A DNA stretch of 18,642 nt from Lactobacillales bacterium (lineage in GTDB: Bacteria > Bacillota > Bacilli > Lactobacillales > Vagococcaceae), in NCBI GenBank assembly GCA_015655485.1, contig JAATEZ010000333.1:1-18642 (forward strand). The letters are read 5' to 3'. Positions within the stretch are counted from its first letter, which is position 1; every line of letters begins with the position of its first letter. Position numbers and translations under genes: made by a program. Shown piece after piece: positions 7,596 to 14,125 of the stretch. The notes beneath the pieces were generated by a model that saw only the letters and a program-made list of their open reading frames with translations, searched no databases and had not been told where the DNA came from.

Positions 7596-8534
7596 CTATT
7601 TAATTTTGTTTTCTTGTTGTTCCTCGTTATTCTTCTCCTCATTTTTTTTATTTCTTAGTCCGGCCAGCCGCTTTTCTCTGGCTTCAATATTTCCTGAAAG
7701 GAATTCTTCTAAAACCGCATTTAAAATTCCGCCCAGAATAATAATGGTCGCAGCAAAATTAAGCCACAGCATAAGAACAATAAAGCTACCAATGACCTGA
7801 TAACCAGAAACGCTTTTCGAAAAATATTTCGCATAAAGTCCAAATCCCTGTGAAAGGATCATCCATCCCACTGTAGTAAAAGCCGCTCCCGGAAAAACAG
7901 AACGAATGCGGACCATAGCGTTCGGTGCAATGAAATAAATGACCGCCATGATAAGAAAGAGAACGACCGTAGTCACTGGCCACTTCAACGAACTGAACGT
8001 TTTGGATAAAATAAAGGGAAAAGAAAAATGAGCCTCGAAAAAATTTATGATTATTTGTCCCATACCAAAAAAAACAGTCACTATTACCATAGCCGTCAAC
8101 AGCAGAAAGATGGTTCCAAGAGAAACCAGCCGAACGATAACCGGATTGGAACGATTTTCAACTCCATAGGCCCGGTTCATGGCTAGCTGCAAGGCGTTGA
8201 TACTCTTGCTCGCTCCCCATAATGCTCCAATGGCAGATACCGACAATAAGCTGCCGCTGCTGTTGGTCAATAGATTTTTTATCGGATCTTGAAGCAGGCT
8301 GTAAATATCTTTTGGAATGGCCTGCGCCAGATAAGGAAAAATACTGTTCGGGTCGATATTAAATAAAGGCAGCATATTGCCGACTACGATCAACAGCGGA
8401 AATAAAGACAGTAATAAATAATAAGCGACTACCACTGAAGTATTAGAGATATCTGACTCAGTCACCCGTTCCTTGAGAGTTTTCAAAAATCGAGTCAATT
8501 TTTCATTTGCTTGGATTTTCTCTTTTAATCCCAT
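7596..8534 (-). CDS. YihY/BrkB-family membrane protein
   Basis: The 312-residue integral membrane protein has six clear hydrophobic segments. The first is VVAYYLLLSLFPLLIVVGN (near residues 34-58) and the last is near residues 248-276. The family signature GALWGASKSINALQLAMNRAYG lies near residues 103-124. A charged Asn/Glu/Lys-rich tail of about 30 residues ends the protein. The family was once annotated as 'ribonuclease BN', wrongly; its real function is unsettled (proposed envelope or transport role). It follows map by 32 bp in the same direction and probably shares its promoter. The ribosome binding site is weak (AAGG about 12 nt upstream), which suggests translation helped by map. Confidence 0.88.
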   Translation of the reverse strand: MGLKEKIQANEKLTRFLKTLKERVTESDISNTSVVVAYYLLLSLFPLLIVVGNMLPLFNIDPNSIFPYLAQAIPKDIYSLLQDPIKNLLTNSSGSLLSVSAIGALWGASKSINALQLAMNRAYGVENRSNPVIVRLVSLGTIFLLLTAMVIVTVFFGMGQIIINFFEAHFSFPFILSKTFSSLKWPVTTVVLFLIMAVIYFIAPNAMVRIRSVFPGAAFTTVGWMILSQGFGLYAKYFSKSVSGYQVIGSFIVLMLWLNFAATIIILGGILNAVLEEFLSGNIEAREKRLAGLRNKKNEEKNNEEQQENKIK

Positions 8535-8566
8535 ATTTCATCTATACCTTTTTATTTTAGTTTGTT

Positions 8567-9322
8567 TTATTGATCTCCCTGAGAAGTCAAAATTTGCGGA
8601 CCATTCTTTGTGATCGCAATTGTGTGCTCATATTGACAACATAGACCGCCATCCAAAGTACGTGCAGTCCAGCCGTTTTCATCGACTTTCATCCGCCAAG
8701 TTCCAGTGTTGACCATGGGTTCAACAGTGATGACCATTCCTTCTCTGAGCCGCAAGCCTTTGCCGGCTTCACCATAATGAGGTACAGCAGGGCTTTCATG
8801 GATACTGGGGCCGATGCCATGACCGATAAAATCACGAACAACAGACAAGTTTTCTGATTCAACATAGGTTTGGATCGCATGACCAATATCGCCGATACGA
8901 TTGCCAACGACAGCCTGATCAATACCTAAATACATTGATTTTCGTGTCACTTCCATTAAATGATCGATTTCAGGCGTAGAATTCCCTACAACATAAGCCC
9001 AACAAGAATCGGACATAGCACCTTTTAAATCAATACACATATCTACTTTGACCAAATCACCATTTTTTAATTTTTCTTTTCGCGGGAAACCATGGCAAAT
9101 TTCGTCATTGATACTGCAGCAAGTGGCATATTTGTAGCCCTCAAACCCGATCTGCGCAGCAATACCGCCATGTTCTTCAATAAATTTTCTTACGTATTCT
9201 TCTATGTCCCAGCTTGTGATACCTGGTTTAATAAAAGTACGCAAATGATGATGGACATCCGCTAATAGTGCCCCGGAATGATCCATCATCTCTATTTCTC
9301 TAGATGATTTTAATGTAATCAT
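8567..9322 (-). CDS. map: Type I methionine aminopeptidase
   Basis: The metalloenzyme removes the N-terminal Met from nascent proteins in the cytosol. It has 251 residues, a single pita-bread domain. All metal and catalytic residues are visible: His77 (EICHGFP), Asp94, Asp105, His168 (GHGIG), His175 (IHESPAVPHY), Glu201 (VEPM) and Glu232 (QYEHT). No N-terminal zinc or SH3 extension is present. It has its own promoter (TTGGTG-18-TAGAAT) in the region divergent from the flavodoxin, and yihY follows 32 bp downstream. This is not the copy found in the ribosomal-protein operon of many Firmicutes, so a second map elsewhere is possible. Confidence 0.95.
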   Translation of the reverse strand: MITLKSSREIEMMDHSGALLADVHHHLRTFIKPGITSWDIEEYVRKFIEEHGGIAAQIGFEGYKYATCCSINDEICHGFPRKEKLKNGDLVKVDMCIDLKGAMSDSCWAYVVGNSTPEIDHLMEVTRKSMYLGIDQAVVGNRIGDIGHAIQTYVESENLSVVRDFIGHGIGPSIHESPAVPHYGEAGKGLRLREGMVITVEPMVNTGTWRMKVDENGWTARTLDGGLCCQYEHTIAITKNGPQILTSQGDQ

Positions 9323-9357
9323 TCAAATCCGCTCCCTGTTTAATTTAAATACAACCC

Positions 9358-9387
9358 ATTCTATCACATTTGGCGAATAGACACCAA
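9358..9387 (-). promoter_or_regulatory. Promoter of map-yihY
   Basis: On the minus strand TTGGTG (9382-9387) and TAGAAT (9358-9363) are 18 bp apart, 35 bp upstream of the map start. Confidence 0.6.
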
Positions 9388-9462
9388 AAAACTTTCACTG
9401 ATCATGAACCATTAAATGCAAATTTATGCATCGGCCGATGACAAATGATACTTATTTATTTT

Positions 9463-9490
9463 TTGAAATTAGCCATTCATCTGCTATAAT
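9463..9490 (+). promoter_or_regulatory. Promoter of the flavodoxin gene
   Basis: TTGAAA (9463-9468), a 16-bp spacer and a perfect TATAAT (9485-9490) preceded by TGC, which makes an extended -10. The start codon lies 43 bp downstream. Confidence 0.75.
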
Positions 9491-9533
9491 CAATTCTGTA
9501 GAATGACTCATTTAGAAGAGAGGAATGGAAAAA

Positions 9534-9983
9534 ATGACAGTAGCAAAGATCGTTTATGCGAGTATGACTGGAAACACTGAAGAAATAGCTGATATCGTGG
9601 CAGAAGCTTTAGAAAATTTAGATATAGAAGTCGAAAATAATGAGTGTACCCAAGTTGAGGCCAGTGATTTTGAAGAGGCCGATATTTGCATAGTTGCCAC
9701 TTATACCTATGGCGATGGGGAACTGCCTGATGAAATCGTTGACTTTTATGAAGATTTGCAGGAATTAGATTTGAATGGAAAAATATTTGGTGTTGTTGGT
9801 TCTGGAGATACTTTTTACGATTTATTTTGTCAATCCGTGAATGATTTTGAAAATGCCTTCGAAAAATCCGGCGCATCCAGAGGCGCTGAATCGGTCAAAG
9901 TTGATTTAGCTGCAGAGGAAGAAGACATTGCTAAACTTGAAGAATTTGCTAAAATGATCGTTGCAGCTGCGAATAAAGCTTAA
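9534..9983 (+). CDS. Short-chain flavodoxin
   Basis: The 149-residue FMN electron carrier is cytosolic and acidic. The phosphate-binding loop is SMTGNTE (residues 10-16), the 50s loop TYTYGDGELP (56-65) and the 90s loop GSGDTFYDLFC (89-99). There is no long-chain insertion. I choose the ATG at 9534 because AGAGAGG lies 9 nt before it; the ATG at 9525 would leave only one base after that site. The gene has its own extended -10 promoter and a strong terminator, so it is monocistronic. Partners are not shown by context; flavodoxins replace ferredoxin under iron shortage in many bacteria. Confidence 0.93.
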   Translation: MTVAKIVYASMTGNTEEIADIVAEALENLDIEVENNECTQVEASDFEEADICIVATYTYGDGELPDEIVDFYEDLQELDLNGKIFGVVGSGDTFYDLFCQSVNDFENAFEKSGASRGAESVKVDLAAEEEDIAKLEEFAKMIVAAANKA

Positions 9984-10007
9984 AGGCTCAATAAAAATAA
10001 ATAAACT

Positions 10008-10054
10008 AAAAAAGGGGATAAGACAAGCTCCGTGCTTTGTCTTATCCCCTTTTT
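10008..10054. terminator. Bidirectional terminator between flavodoxin and tetR
   Basis: AGGGGATAAGACAA and TTGTCTTATCCCCT form a 14-bp perfect stem around a short loop, with A-run before and T-run after. It serves the flavodoxin on the plus strand and the convergent TetR gene on the minus strand. Confidence 0.92.
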
Positions 10055-10076
10055 CTATTTTTGCTAAATATTTATT

Positions 10077-10634
10077 TTAATCATTTTTTTCCAATAGGAT
10101 ATTTGAAACCATGCGCTGCACTTTTTCAATGATCTCCTGCTCATTCAACTCGATCAGATGACCACTGCTCAATGAAGCTATTCCTGAAGCCATGATCCAC
10201 GTATCGAACATCAGCTTTTCTTTCTTAGGTTCGCTCAAACGTTTTAAATCGGGAACTTTTTTCAATTCCTCCATGAAATAGGCGTAAGAAAATTCACTCA
10301 TTCTCGTCCCGCCGCCGTGCTCTTCAACATATAAAGCGCGATATAATATCTTTTCTTTGACAGCAAACTGAACATAATTCAACGTTAAATCGACAATAAA
10401 GTCGCCTGTATGTTCTTTTGAAAAAACATCATTAGCTAAATAAGCCTGAATTTTTTCGTATAATTGGTCTTTTAGATCATCCATATTTTGAAATTCAAGG
10501 TAAATCGGTTGTGTGGAGCATTTCATTTTATTCGCAATATTTCTTGCAGTAAACTTTGAGAAACCCTCTGTTGCTACCAGCTGATAGGCAGCATTTAAAA
10601 TCTGATCTCTCGTGATTGTTTTTTTCCGCGCCAT
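10077..10634 (-). CDS. TetR/AcrR-family transcriptional regulator
   Basis: This 185-residue repressor-type protein has an N-terminal helix-turn-helix (residues 8-52: DQILNAAYQLVATEGFSKFT, then ARNIANKMKCSTQPIYLEFQ) and a C-terminal ligand domain that I cannot assign to a ligand. The start is supported by AGGAGG 8 nt upstream. It is monocistronic, ends at the bidirectional terminator shared with the flavodoxin gene, and is divergent from the M29 aminopeptidase across about 315 bp. No pump or enzyme gene is adjacent in a classical TetR-target arrangement, so its target is unclear; it may act on itself or on distant genes. Confidence 0.88.
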   Translation of the reverse strand: MARKKTITRDQILNAAYQLVATEGFSKFTARNIANKMKCSTQPIYLEFQNMDDLKDQLYEKIQAYLANDVFSKEHTGDFIVDLTLNYVQFAVKEKILYRALYVEEHGGGTRMSEFSYAYFMEELKKVPDLKRLSEPKKEKLMFDTWIMASGIASLSSGHLIELNEQEIIEKVQRMVSNILLEKND

Positions 10635-10677
10635 CTCTTTTACCTCCTAAATCAATGCTCGAAAACATTTCATAAAA

Positions 10678-10706
10678 ATTATAGAGACACAACATCCTGT
10701 TCAAAA
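10678..10706 (-). promoter_or_regulatory. Probable tetR promoter
   Basis: On the minus strand a perfect TATAAT (10678-10683) lies 17 bp from a poor -35 (TTTTGA, 10701-10706), with the start codon 43 bp downstream. Confidence 0.45.
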
Positions 10707-10882
10707 AGTGACTTGCCAAGTTTAATTATCGAATTTTTATTATATAGTTTATTTTAACATGAAATTTGGAATTGTAAAAGTATGTTGTTTAAATTAAAAT
10801 TTATTCTTTTTTAATCCTTATAAATTAATGAAGAGTATTCAATCGTAAACAAACAGTATGTTTTTTATTGCTTCTTCTGAAT

Positions 10883-10911
10883 TTGAGAATAGAGAATCTA
10901 TATGTTATCAT
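10883..10911 (+). promoter_or_regulatory. Promoter of the M29 aminopeptidase gene
   Basis: TTGAGA (10883-10888), a 17-bp spacer and TATCAT (10906-10911), 38 bp before the start codon. Confidence 0.6.
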
Positions 10912-10949
10912 AGTGTTCGTTATTATCATTTTAATAGGAGGTTTTTCTG

Positions 10950-12188
10950 ATGACTTTATCAAATTTTGACAAGAATCTAAAAAAATATGCTCATTTGATC
11001 GCTAATGTGGGTATAAACGTTCAAGAAGGCCATACTGTAGTTATTCAGGCCACTGTTGAACAGATTCAATTAGCTCGTTTGATCACTAAAGAATGTTACC
11101 AGGCAGGCGCTGCTGAAGTGATCATGCAATGGAGTGATGACGAGATCCGTAAAGACTTTTTTCTATTTGCAAAAGAAGACCGGATCGCACACATTCCTGA
11201 ATACAAAGCGGATGAAGCCAAAGAATGGGTCCGTTTAGGAGCCAGCCGGATCAGTATTGTCTCTTCAGATCCTGATGCCTTGGCCGGAACAAATTCCGAA
11301 CGCGTGGCTGACTATCAGGCAGCCATCGGCAAAGCGCTGTTTCCGCTTAGACAAGCGACACAAGCCAATAAAATCAGCTGGACCGTAGTTGGAGCGGCTG
11401 GTGAAAAATGGGCAGCAAAAGTTTTTCCCGGCCTTAAGACTAAAGAAGCACAAGTAGACGCTCTATGGGATGAAATATTTAAAACCACGCGGATCTATGA
11501 AGCAGATCCAATCGCCGCCTGGAACGCTCATGATGAAAAACTAGAAACAAAAGCAGATGAACTGAATAAAGAACAATTTGATGCTTTGCATTATTCAGCT
11601 CCGGGTACTGACCTGACCATCGGTTTACCAGCTGATCATCTCTGGGAAGGAGCCGGCAGCTTCAATTCCCGCGGTGAAAAATTTATGGCCAATATGCCAA
11701 CGGAAGAAGTCTTCACTGCTCCTGACCGCCGCAGAATCAACGGGATTGTCTCGAGTACCAAACCATTAAGTTATGGCGGAACGACGCTGACTGGCATGCA
11801 TTTTACCTTCAAAGACGGTAAAGTCACAGATGCTTCGGCTGAAAAAGGGGAAGCAGTCCTGAAAAAACTTTTGGAAACGGATGAAGGAGCAAAAAGTTTG
11901 GGCGAAGTCGCTTTAGTTCCTGATCCTTCCCCCATTTCTCAATCCGGAATCGTTTTTTTCAACACATTATTCGACGAGAATGCTTCAAATCATCTAGCAT
12001 TGGGTTCAGCTTATGCTTTTAATCTTGAGGGCGGTACAGAAATGACTGAAGAAGAATTAGCCCTAGCAGGATTAAATCGCAGTCAAACTCATGTGGATTT
12101 TATGATTGGTTCCAAAGAAATGAACATTGATGGCATTCGTAAAGACGGGACTCGTATCCCTGTTTTCCGTAACGGCGACTGGGCATAA
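10950..12188 (+). CDS. M29-family aminopeptidase (AmpS/PepS type)
   Basis: This cytosolic dinuclear-metal aminopeptidase of the thermophilic aminopeptidase family (M29) has 412 residues, the normal length. Candidate metal ligands by family pattern are Glu253 (PTEEVFTAPD), Glu319 (GEVALV), His348 (NHLALG), His381 and Asp383 (THVDFMIG). The motif LWEGAGSFNSRGEKFMANMP is characteristic. The start is supported by AGGAGG 8 nt upstream. PepS in streptococci and AmpS in staphylococci are the closest named relatives; such enzymes cleave N-terminal residues during peptide use. The gene is monocistronic and followed by an unusual structured element before the terminator. Confidence 0.93.
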   Translation: MTLSNFDKNLKKYAHLIANVGINVQEGHTVVIQATVEQIQLARLITKECYQAGAAEVIMQWSDDEIRKDFFLFAKEDRIAHIPEYKADEAKEWVRLGASRISIVSSDPDALAGTNSERVADYQAAIGKALFPLRQATQANKISWTVVGAAGEKWAAKVFPGLKTKEAQVDALWDEIFKTTRIYEADPIAAWNAHDEKLETKADELNKEQFDALHYSAPGTDLTIGLPADHLWEGAGSFNSRGEKFMANMPTEEVFTAPDRRRINGIVSSTKPLSYGGTTLTGMHFTFKDGKVTDASAEKGEAVLKKLLETDEGAKSLGEVALVPDPSPISQSGIVFFNTLFDENASNHLALGSAYAFNLEGGTEMTEEELALAGLNRSQTHVDFMIGSKEMNIDGIRKDGTRIPVFRNGDWA

Positions 12189-12194
12189 GAGAAA

Positions 12195-12304
12195 AGTTTA
12201 AATGAGGCGCTAAGGCTCTGAGCAAGAGTGGAAAAGTCATGCTTGCGGTGCTTCATTGCGAACTATCTTTTAAACTCTTGCCGATAAGCATGCCTCATGA
12301 AGCT
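12195..12304 (+). ncRNA. Structured 3'-UTR element or small RNA/REP-like repeat, function unknown
   Basis: The element begins 6 bp after the aminopeptidase stop. Nested pairings are visible. The outer stem pairs ATGAGGC (12202-12208) with GCCTCAT (12292-12298), with an imperfect extension AGTTT/AGCTT. The inner stem pairs GCAAGAGT (12222-12229) with ACTCTTGC (12274-12281), then AAAAG (12232-12236) with CTTTT (12267-12271). The apical hairpin is GCGGTG/CATTGC. In addition CATGCTT (12238-12244), inside the inner loop, is complementary to AAGCATG (12286-12292) outside it, so an H-type pseudoknot is possible. I do not recognise a known RNA family. It could be a 3'-UTR-derived sRNA, a regulatory 3' end, or a short mobile palindromic repeat. 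The strand is assumed from the upstream gene. Confidence 0.5.
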
Positions 12305-12331
12305 CGATCAAAAAATTTATGCTGTCTACAG

Positions 12332-12368
12332 TCAAAAAGAGACTGAAAAATTTCCAGTCTCTTTTTGA
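12332..12368. terminator. Strong bidirectional terminator
   Basis: CAAAAAGAGACTG and CAGTCTCTTTTTG form a 13-bp perfect stem with a 9-nt loop, A-rich before and T-rich after. On the plus strand it ends the aminopeptidase transcript with its structured tail; on the minus strand it would end the Cof pseudogene. Confidence 0.9.
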
Positions 12369-12384
12369 TTTGATAATGATTCTG

Positions 12385-12993
12385 TTTCTTTAAATTATAT
12401 TTTTTAAAAGAATTGAATAAACCATCTATATCTTCGTTATCCGTCATATCATCCGCACTTTTTTTCAAATCATTCTCCGCATTGCCCATCACTATACCTA
12501 GATCACATTATGGCAAAATTTCGGCATCATCGATCCCAATCGTTTGACTATCAGACAAACCTGAAGGCTTGATCAAAAAATCAATCGCCTGCGCTTTATC
12601 AATATTTGGAATAGTCCGCTCTCCGCTTTCAGGACCAAATTGCGGCCACCATACATTGAATTACTGCAGATTCTGACTCAAACTCTGCTTTTATTTCACC
12701 AAACGAAGCTTGCTCAATTTCTAAAAAACAAACTTTGTTCATTCCAGTTTTTTAAAAATCTTTCGCCCAAGCAGTCAGGCTGTTTAGAAATGGATTTGGA
12801 TTCTTTCTATCATACTCTCTTTCAGCTTCTGTATCCAATTCGCCGTACATTCGCTTTTCAGCATGTTCGATTAGATACTCACTTGCGTATAGTCCACCAT
12901 TAGTCTCAAGATAAAAATCAACTAATCAGATAATTCAGCAACATAACCAGAATCATCTATCATCGGTTCCGTCAATATCCAAAAACTAAACAT
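12385..12993 (-). pseudogene. Decayed Cof-type HAD-IIB phosphatase
   Basis: Reading the minus strand in several frames recovers a HAD-IIB (Cof-type) hydrolase. FLDIDGT, with the nucleophile DxD motif, lies near 12965-12985. MIDDSGYVAELSD follows in the next frame and stops. NGGLYASEYLIEHAEKRMYG and SFGEIKAEFESESAVI belong to the cap region and are broken by a stop. FGPESGERTIPNIDKAQAI and SQTIGIDDAE come in another frame, and the last part is the typical C-terminal motif GIVMGNAENDLKKSADD. At least four frame changes and in-frame stops are needed. The total is about 200 codons against a usual 260-290, so there is also an internal deletion. A 65-codon open stretch at 12295-12492 is only its C-terminal piece and I do not call it a gene. 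Confidence 0.75.
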
Positions 12994-13012
12994 GATCTGT
13001 TCTATTTTACAA

Positions 13013-13085
13013 CACTCCCAGCCGGATTCGAACCAGCGATTGACCCTTAGGAGGGGTCTGTTATATCCGATTTAACTATGGGAGC
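13013..13085 (-). tRNA. tRNA-Arg (anticodon CCT)
   Basis: A complete cloverleaf is readable on the minus strand. The acceptor pairs GCTCCCA with TGGGAGT (first pair G-U), the D-stem GTTA with TAAC, and the anticodon stem GACCC with GGGTC. The anticodon loop CTCCTAA contains CCT, and the T-arm is GCTGG-TTCGAAT-CCGGC. Position 73 is G and no CCA is encoded. It would read the AGG arginine codon. A consensus promoter lies 45 bp upstream. Confidence 0.93.
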
Positions 13086-13129
13086 AAGTCCGGCATGCTT
13101 TTTAAACCATAAAAAAACACCTGTAGCTT

Positions 13130-13158
13130 ATTGTATAAGTCTAAAACTTATCTGTCAA
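13130..13158 (-). promoter_or_regulatory. Promoter of tRNA-Arg
   Basis: On the minus strand a perfect TTGACA (13153-13158) and TACAAT (13130-13135) are separated by 17 bp. The -35 starts only a few bases beyond the T-run of the PTS terminator. Confidence 0.85.
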
Positions 13159-13162
13159 CCTT

Positions 13163-13212
13163 CAAAAAATAAAAAGAGCAAGAAAGTTCAAAATCATGAA
13201 CCAGCCTGCCCT
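13163..13212 (-). terminator. Terminator of the IIB-IIA PTS operon
   Basis: On the minus strand AGGGCAGGCTGGTTCA (13197-13212) pairs with TGAACTTTCTTGCTCT (13175-13190) with two mismatches around a 6-nt loop. The run TTTTTATTTTTT follows. It lies about 75 bp beyond the IIA stop. Confidence 0.75.
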
Positions 13213-13285
13213 TTTCTCCCCCAAAAATACTTTAACAGACGACCTAAGTATTTCCAAGTTTCTGATAAAGATACCGCTATAATTT

Positions 13286-13612
13286 CTAGTCTTTGACTCC
13301 ATCGATTTTTTTGTATAATTCAATGATCTCTTTGGCCAAATCAGTAAAAGCGATCGCAGTCATCAAATGATCTTGACTATGGACAGTCAGCAAAGAAACT
13401 TCCATGTGCTCTCCCTGAGCTTCTTGAGTCAGCATTGCTGTTTGTGATTGGTGTGCTTTGTCTAAAGAAGCATCTGCATCCTTAAATTTCTCTGCTGCTA
13501 ATTCAAAGTTGCCTTCTTTTGCCGCCTGGATCGCTTCCATAGAATCACTTTTGGCATTTCCGCCATTAACGATCAATCCCATAATGGCTTCTAAATTTTT
13601 TTCATCTTCCAC
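13286..13612 (-). CDS. PTS lactose/cellobiose-family IIA component
   Basis: This is a cytosolic trimeric phosphocarrier that passes phosphate from HPr to IIB. It has 108 residues if started at the GTG at 13612, which has AAGGAGG 10 nt upstream. An ATG at 13648 overlapping the IIB stop would add 12 residues but lacks a ribosome binding site. The phosphorylated residue is His78 in VHSQDHLM; Asp81 is the metal-binding aspartate of the family. It is the last gene of a sigma-54-dependent operon after IIB. No IIC gene follows: the terminator and tRNA-Arg come next. By order and family it resembles Listeria lpoA (lmo1719). The sugar is unknown; beta-glucoside or oligosaccharide is the family expectation. 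Confidence 0.92.
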   Translation of the reverse strand: MEDEKNLEAIMGLIVNGGNAKSDSMEAIQAAKEGNFELAAEKFKDADASLDKAHQSQTAMLTQEAQGEHMEVSLLTVHSQDHLMTAIAFTDLAKEIIELYKKIDGVKD

Positions 13613-13644
13613 GTATTCTAATCCTCCTTGATTCAATGTTGAGA

Positions 13645-13965
13645 TCATTCACCCATAAGTTCGATGGCTTGGTCAAGTACCTTTTCGCCATTCATCATGC
13701 CATAATCACTCATGTTGATAACTGCTAAAGGAATACCTTTTGGTGCCAATTTTGTTTCAAATTGAGACTTCATAAAACGAACTTGAGGTCCAAGCAACAT
13801 GACATTGACATCTTTTTTTTCGATGTTAGCATCAGCTTCAGAAGCAGAAACTGCAAAAATATCTGCTTCCATATTTCTGGCTTCAGCTGCTTTTTGCATT
13901 TTTGTCACTAATAAACTTGTACTCATTCCTGCGGAACAAACTAACATAATTGTTTTCTTTGCCAT
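13645..13965 (-). CDS. PTS lactose/cellobiose-family IIB component
   Basis: This is a small cytosolic phosphocarrier of 106 residues, normal for free-standing IIB(cel). The P-loop with the phosphocysteine is VCSAGMSTSLL with Cys10. AGGAG lies ahead of the ATG at 13965. It is the first gene behind the -24/-12 promoter. By position and length it resembles Listeria lpoB (lmo1720). In a complete permease it would phosphorylate sugar bound to a IIC membrane protein, which is missing here. It may use a IIC encoded elsewhere, or it may phosphorylate the PRD/IIA-like sites of the neighbouring activator. Confidence 0.93.
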   Translation of the reverse strand: MAKKTIMLVCSAGMSTSLLVTKMQKAAEARNMEADIFAVSASEADANIEKKDVNVMLLGPQVRFMKSQFETKLAPKGIPLAVINMSDYGMMNGEKVLDQAIELMGE

Positions 13966-14007
13966 TTTAAAACCACTCCTTCTATTTTTATCTTACACCA
14001 TAATATT

Positions 14008-14025
14008 AAGCAAAAAGTATGCCAA
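14008..14025 (-). promoter_or_regulatory. Sigma-54 (-24/-12) promoter of the PTS operon
   Basis: On the minus strand TTGGCATACTTTTTGCTT has GG and GC separated by exactly 10 nt, matching the RpoN consensus TGGCAC-N5-TTGC. The expected start near 13998 is 33 bp upstream of the IIB start codon. The adjacent gene encodes a sigma-54 activator with a GAYTGA loop, which makes the assignment strong. Confidence 0.9.
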
Positions 14026-14075
14026 GAATCAGCTGCAAGAATCCTTGATTTACAGGTTTCTTCTGCGGTGAGATA

Positions 14076-14114
14076 CACACACTGATTTTACACACTAAAT
14101 AAAATCCACACACT
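14076..14114. promoter_or_regulatory. Upstream activator sites for the LevR-like regulator
   Basis: Three direct copies of AGTGTGT (minus strand) end at 14114, 14096 and 14083, in the gap between the activator stop and the -24/-12 promoter. The outer two are 31 bp apart, close to three helical turns. They lie about 80-115 bp before the expected start, a normal enhancer distance for sigma-54 activators. That the neighbouring activator binds them is an inference. Confidence 0.65.
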
Positions 14115-14125
14115 ATTATCAGTTT

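Larger units (their letters stand above)
10635..10949. other. AT-rich divergent intergenic region between tetR and the M29 aminopeptidase
   Basis: No gene of credible coding character is seen here. The stretch holds the two divergent promoters and a long AT-rich centre. A repeated AGTATGTTnTTT occurs at 10779 and 10855 (76 bp apart) and could be a regulator site, but this is weak. Confidence 0.5.

Noticed and set aside
9508..9876. Minus-strand ORF of 122 codons
   Set aside because: It is antisense to the flavodoxin, whose FMN loops are complete.
12295..12492. 65-codon minus-strand ORF
   Set aside because: Its N-terminal half is the C-terminal HAD motif (MGNAENDLKK) of the Cof pseudogene and the rest reads through the terminator stem. 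It is a fragment, not a gene.
12640..12903. Plus-strand ORF of 87 codons
   Set aside because: It is antisense to the Cof pseudogene, without a ribosome binding site or recognisable domain.
13078..13296. Plus-strand ORF of 72 codons
   Set aside because: It runs antisense through the tRNA promoter and PTS terminator into the IIA 3' end, with no coding features.
14076..14114. Short direct repeats as a possible CRISPR remnant
   Set aside because: Units are 7-9 bp with irregular 13- and 18-bp steps and sit at enhancer distance from a -24/-12 promoter. They fit activator sites.
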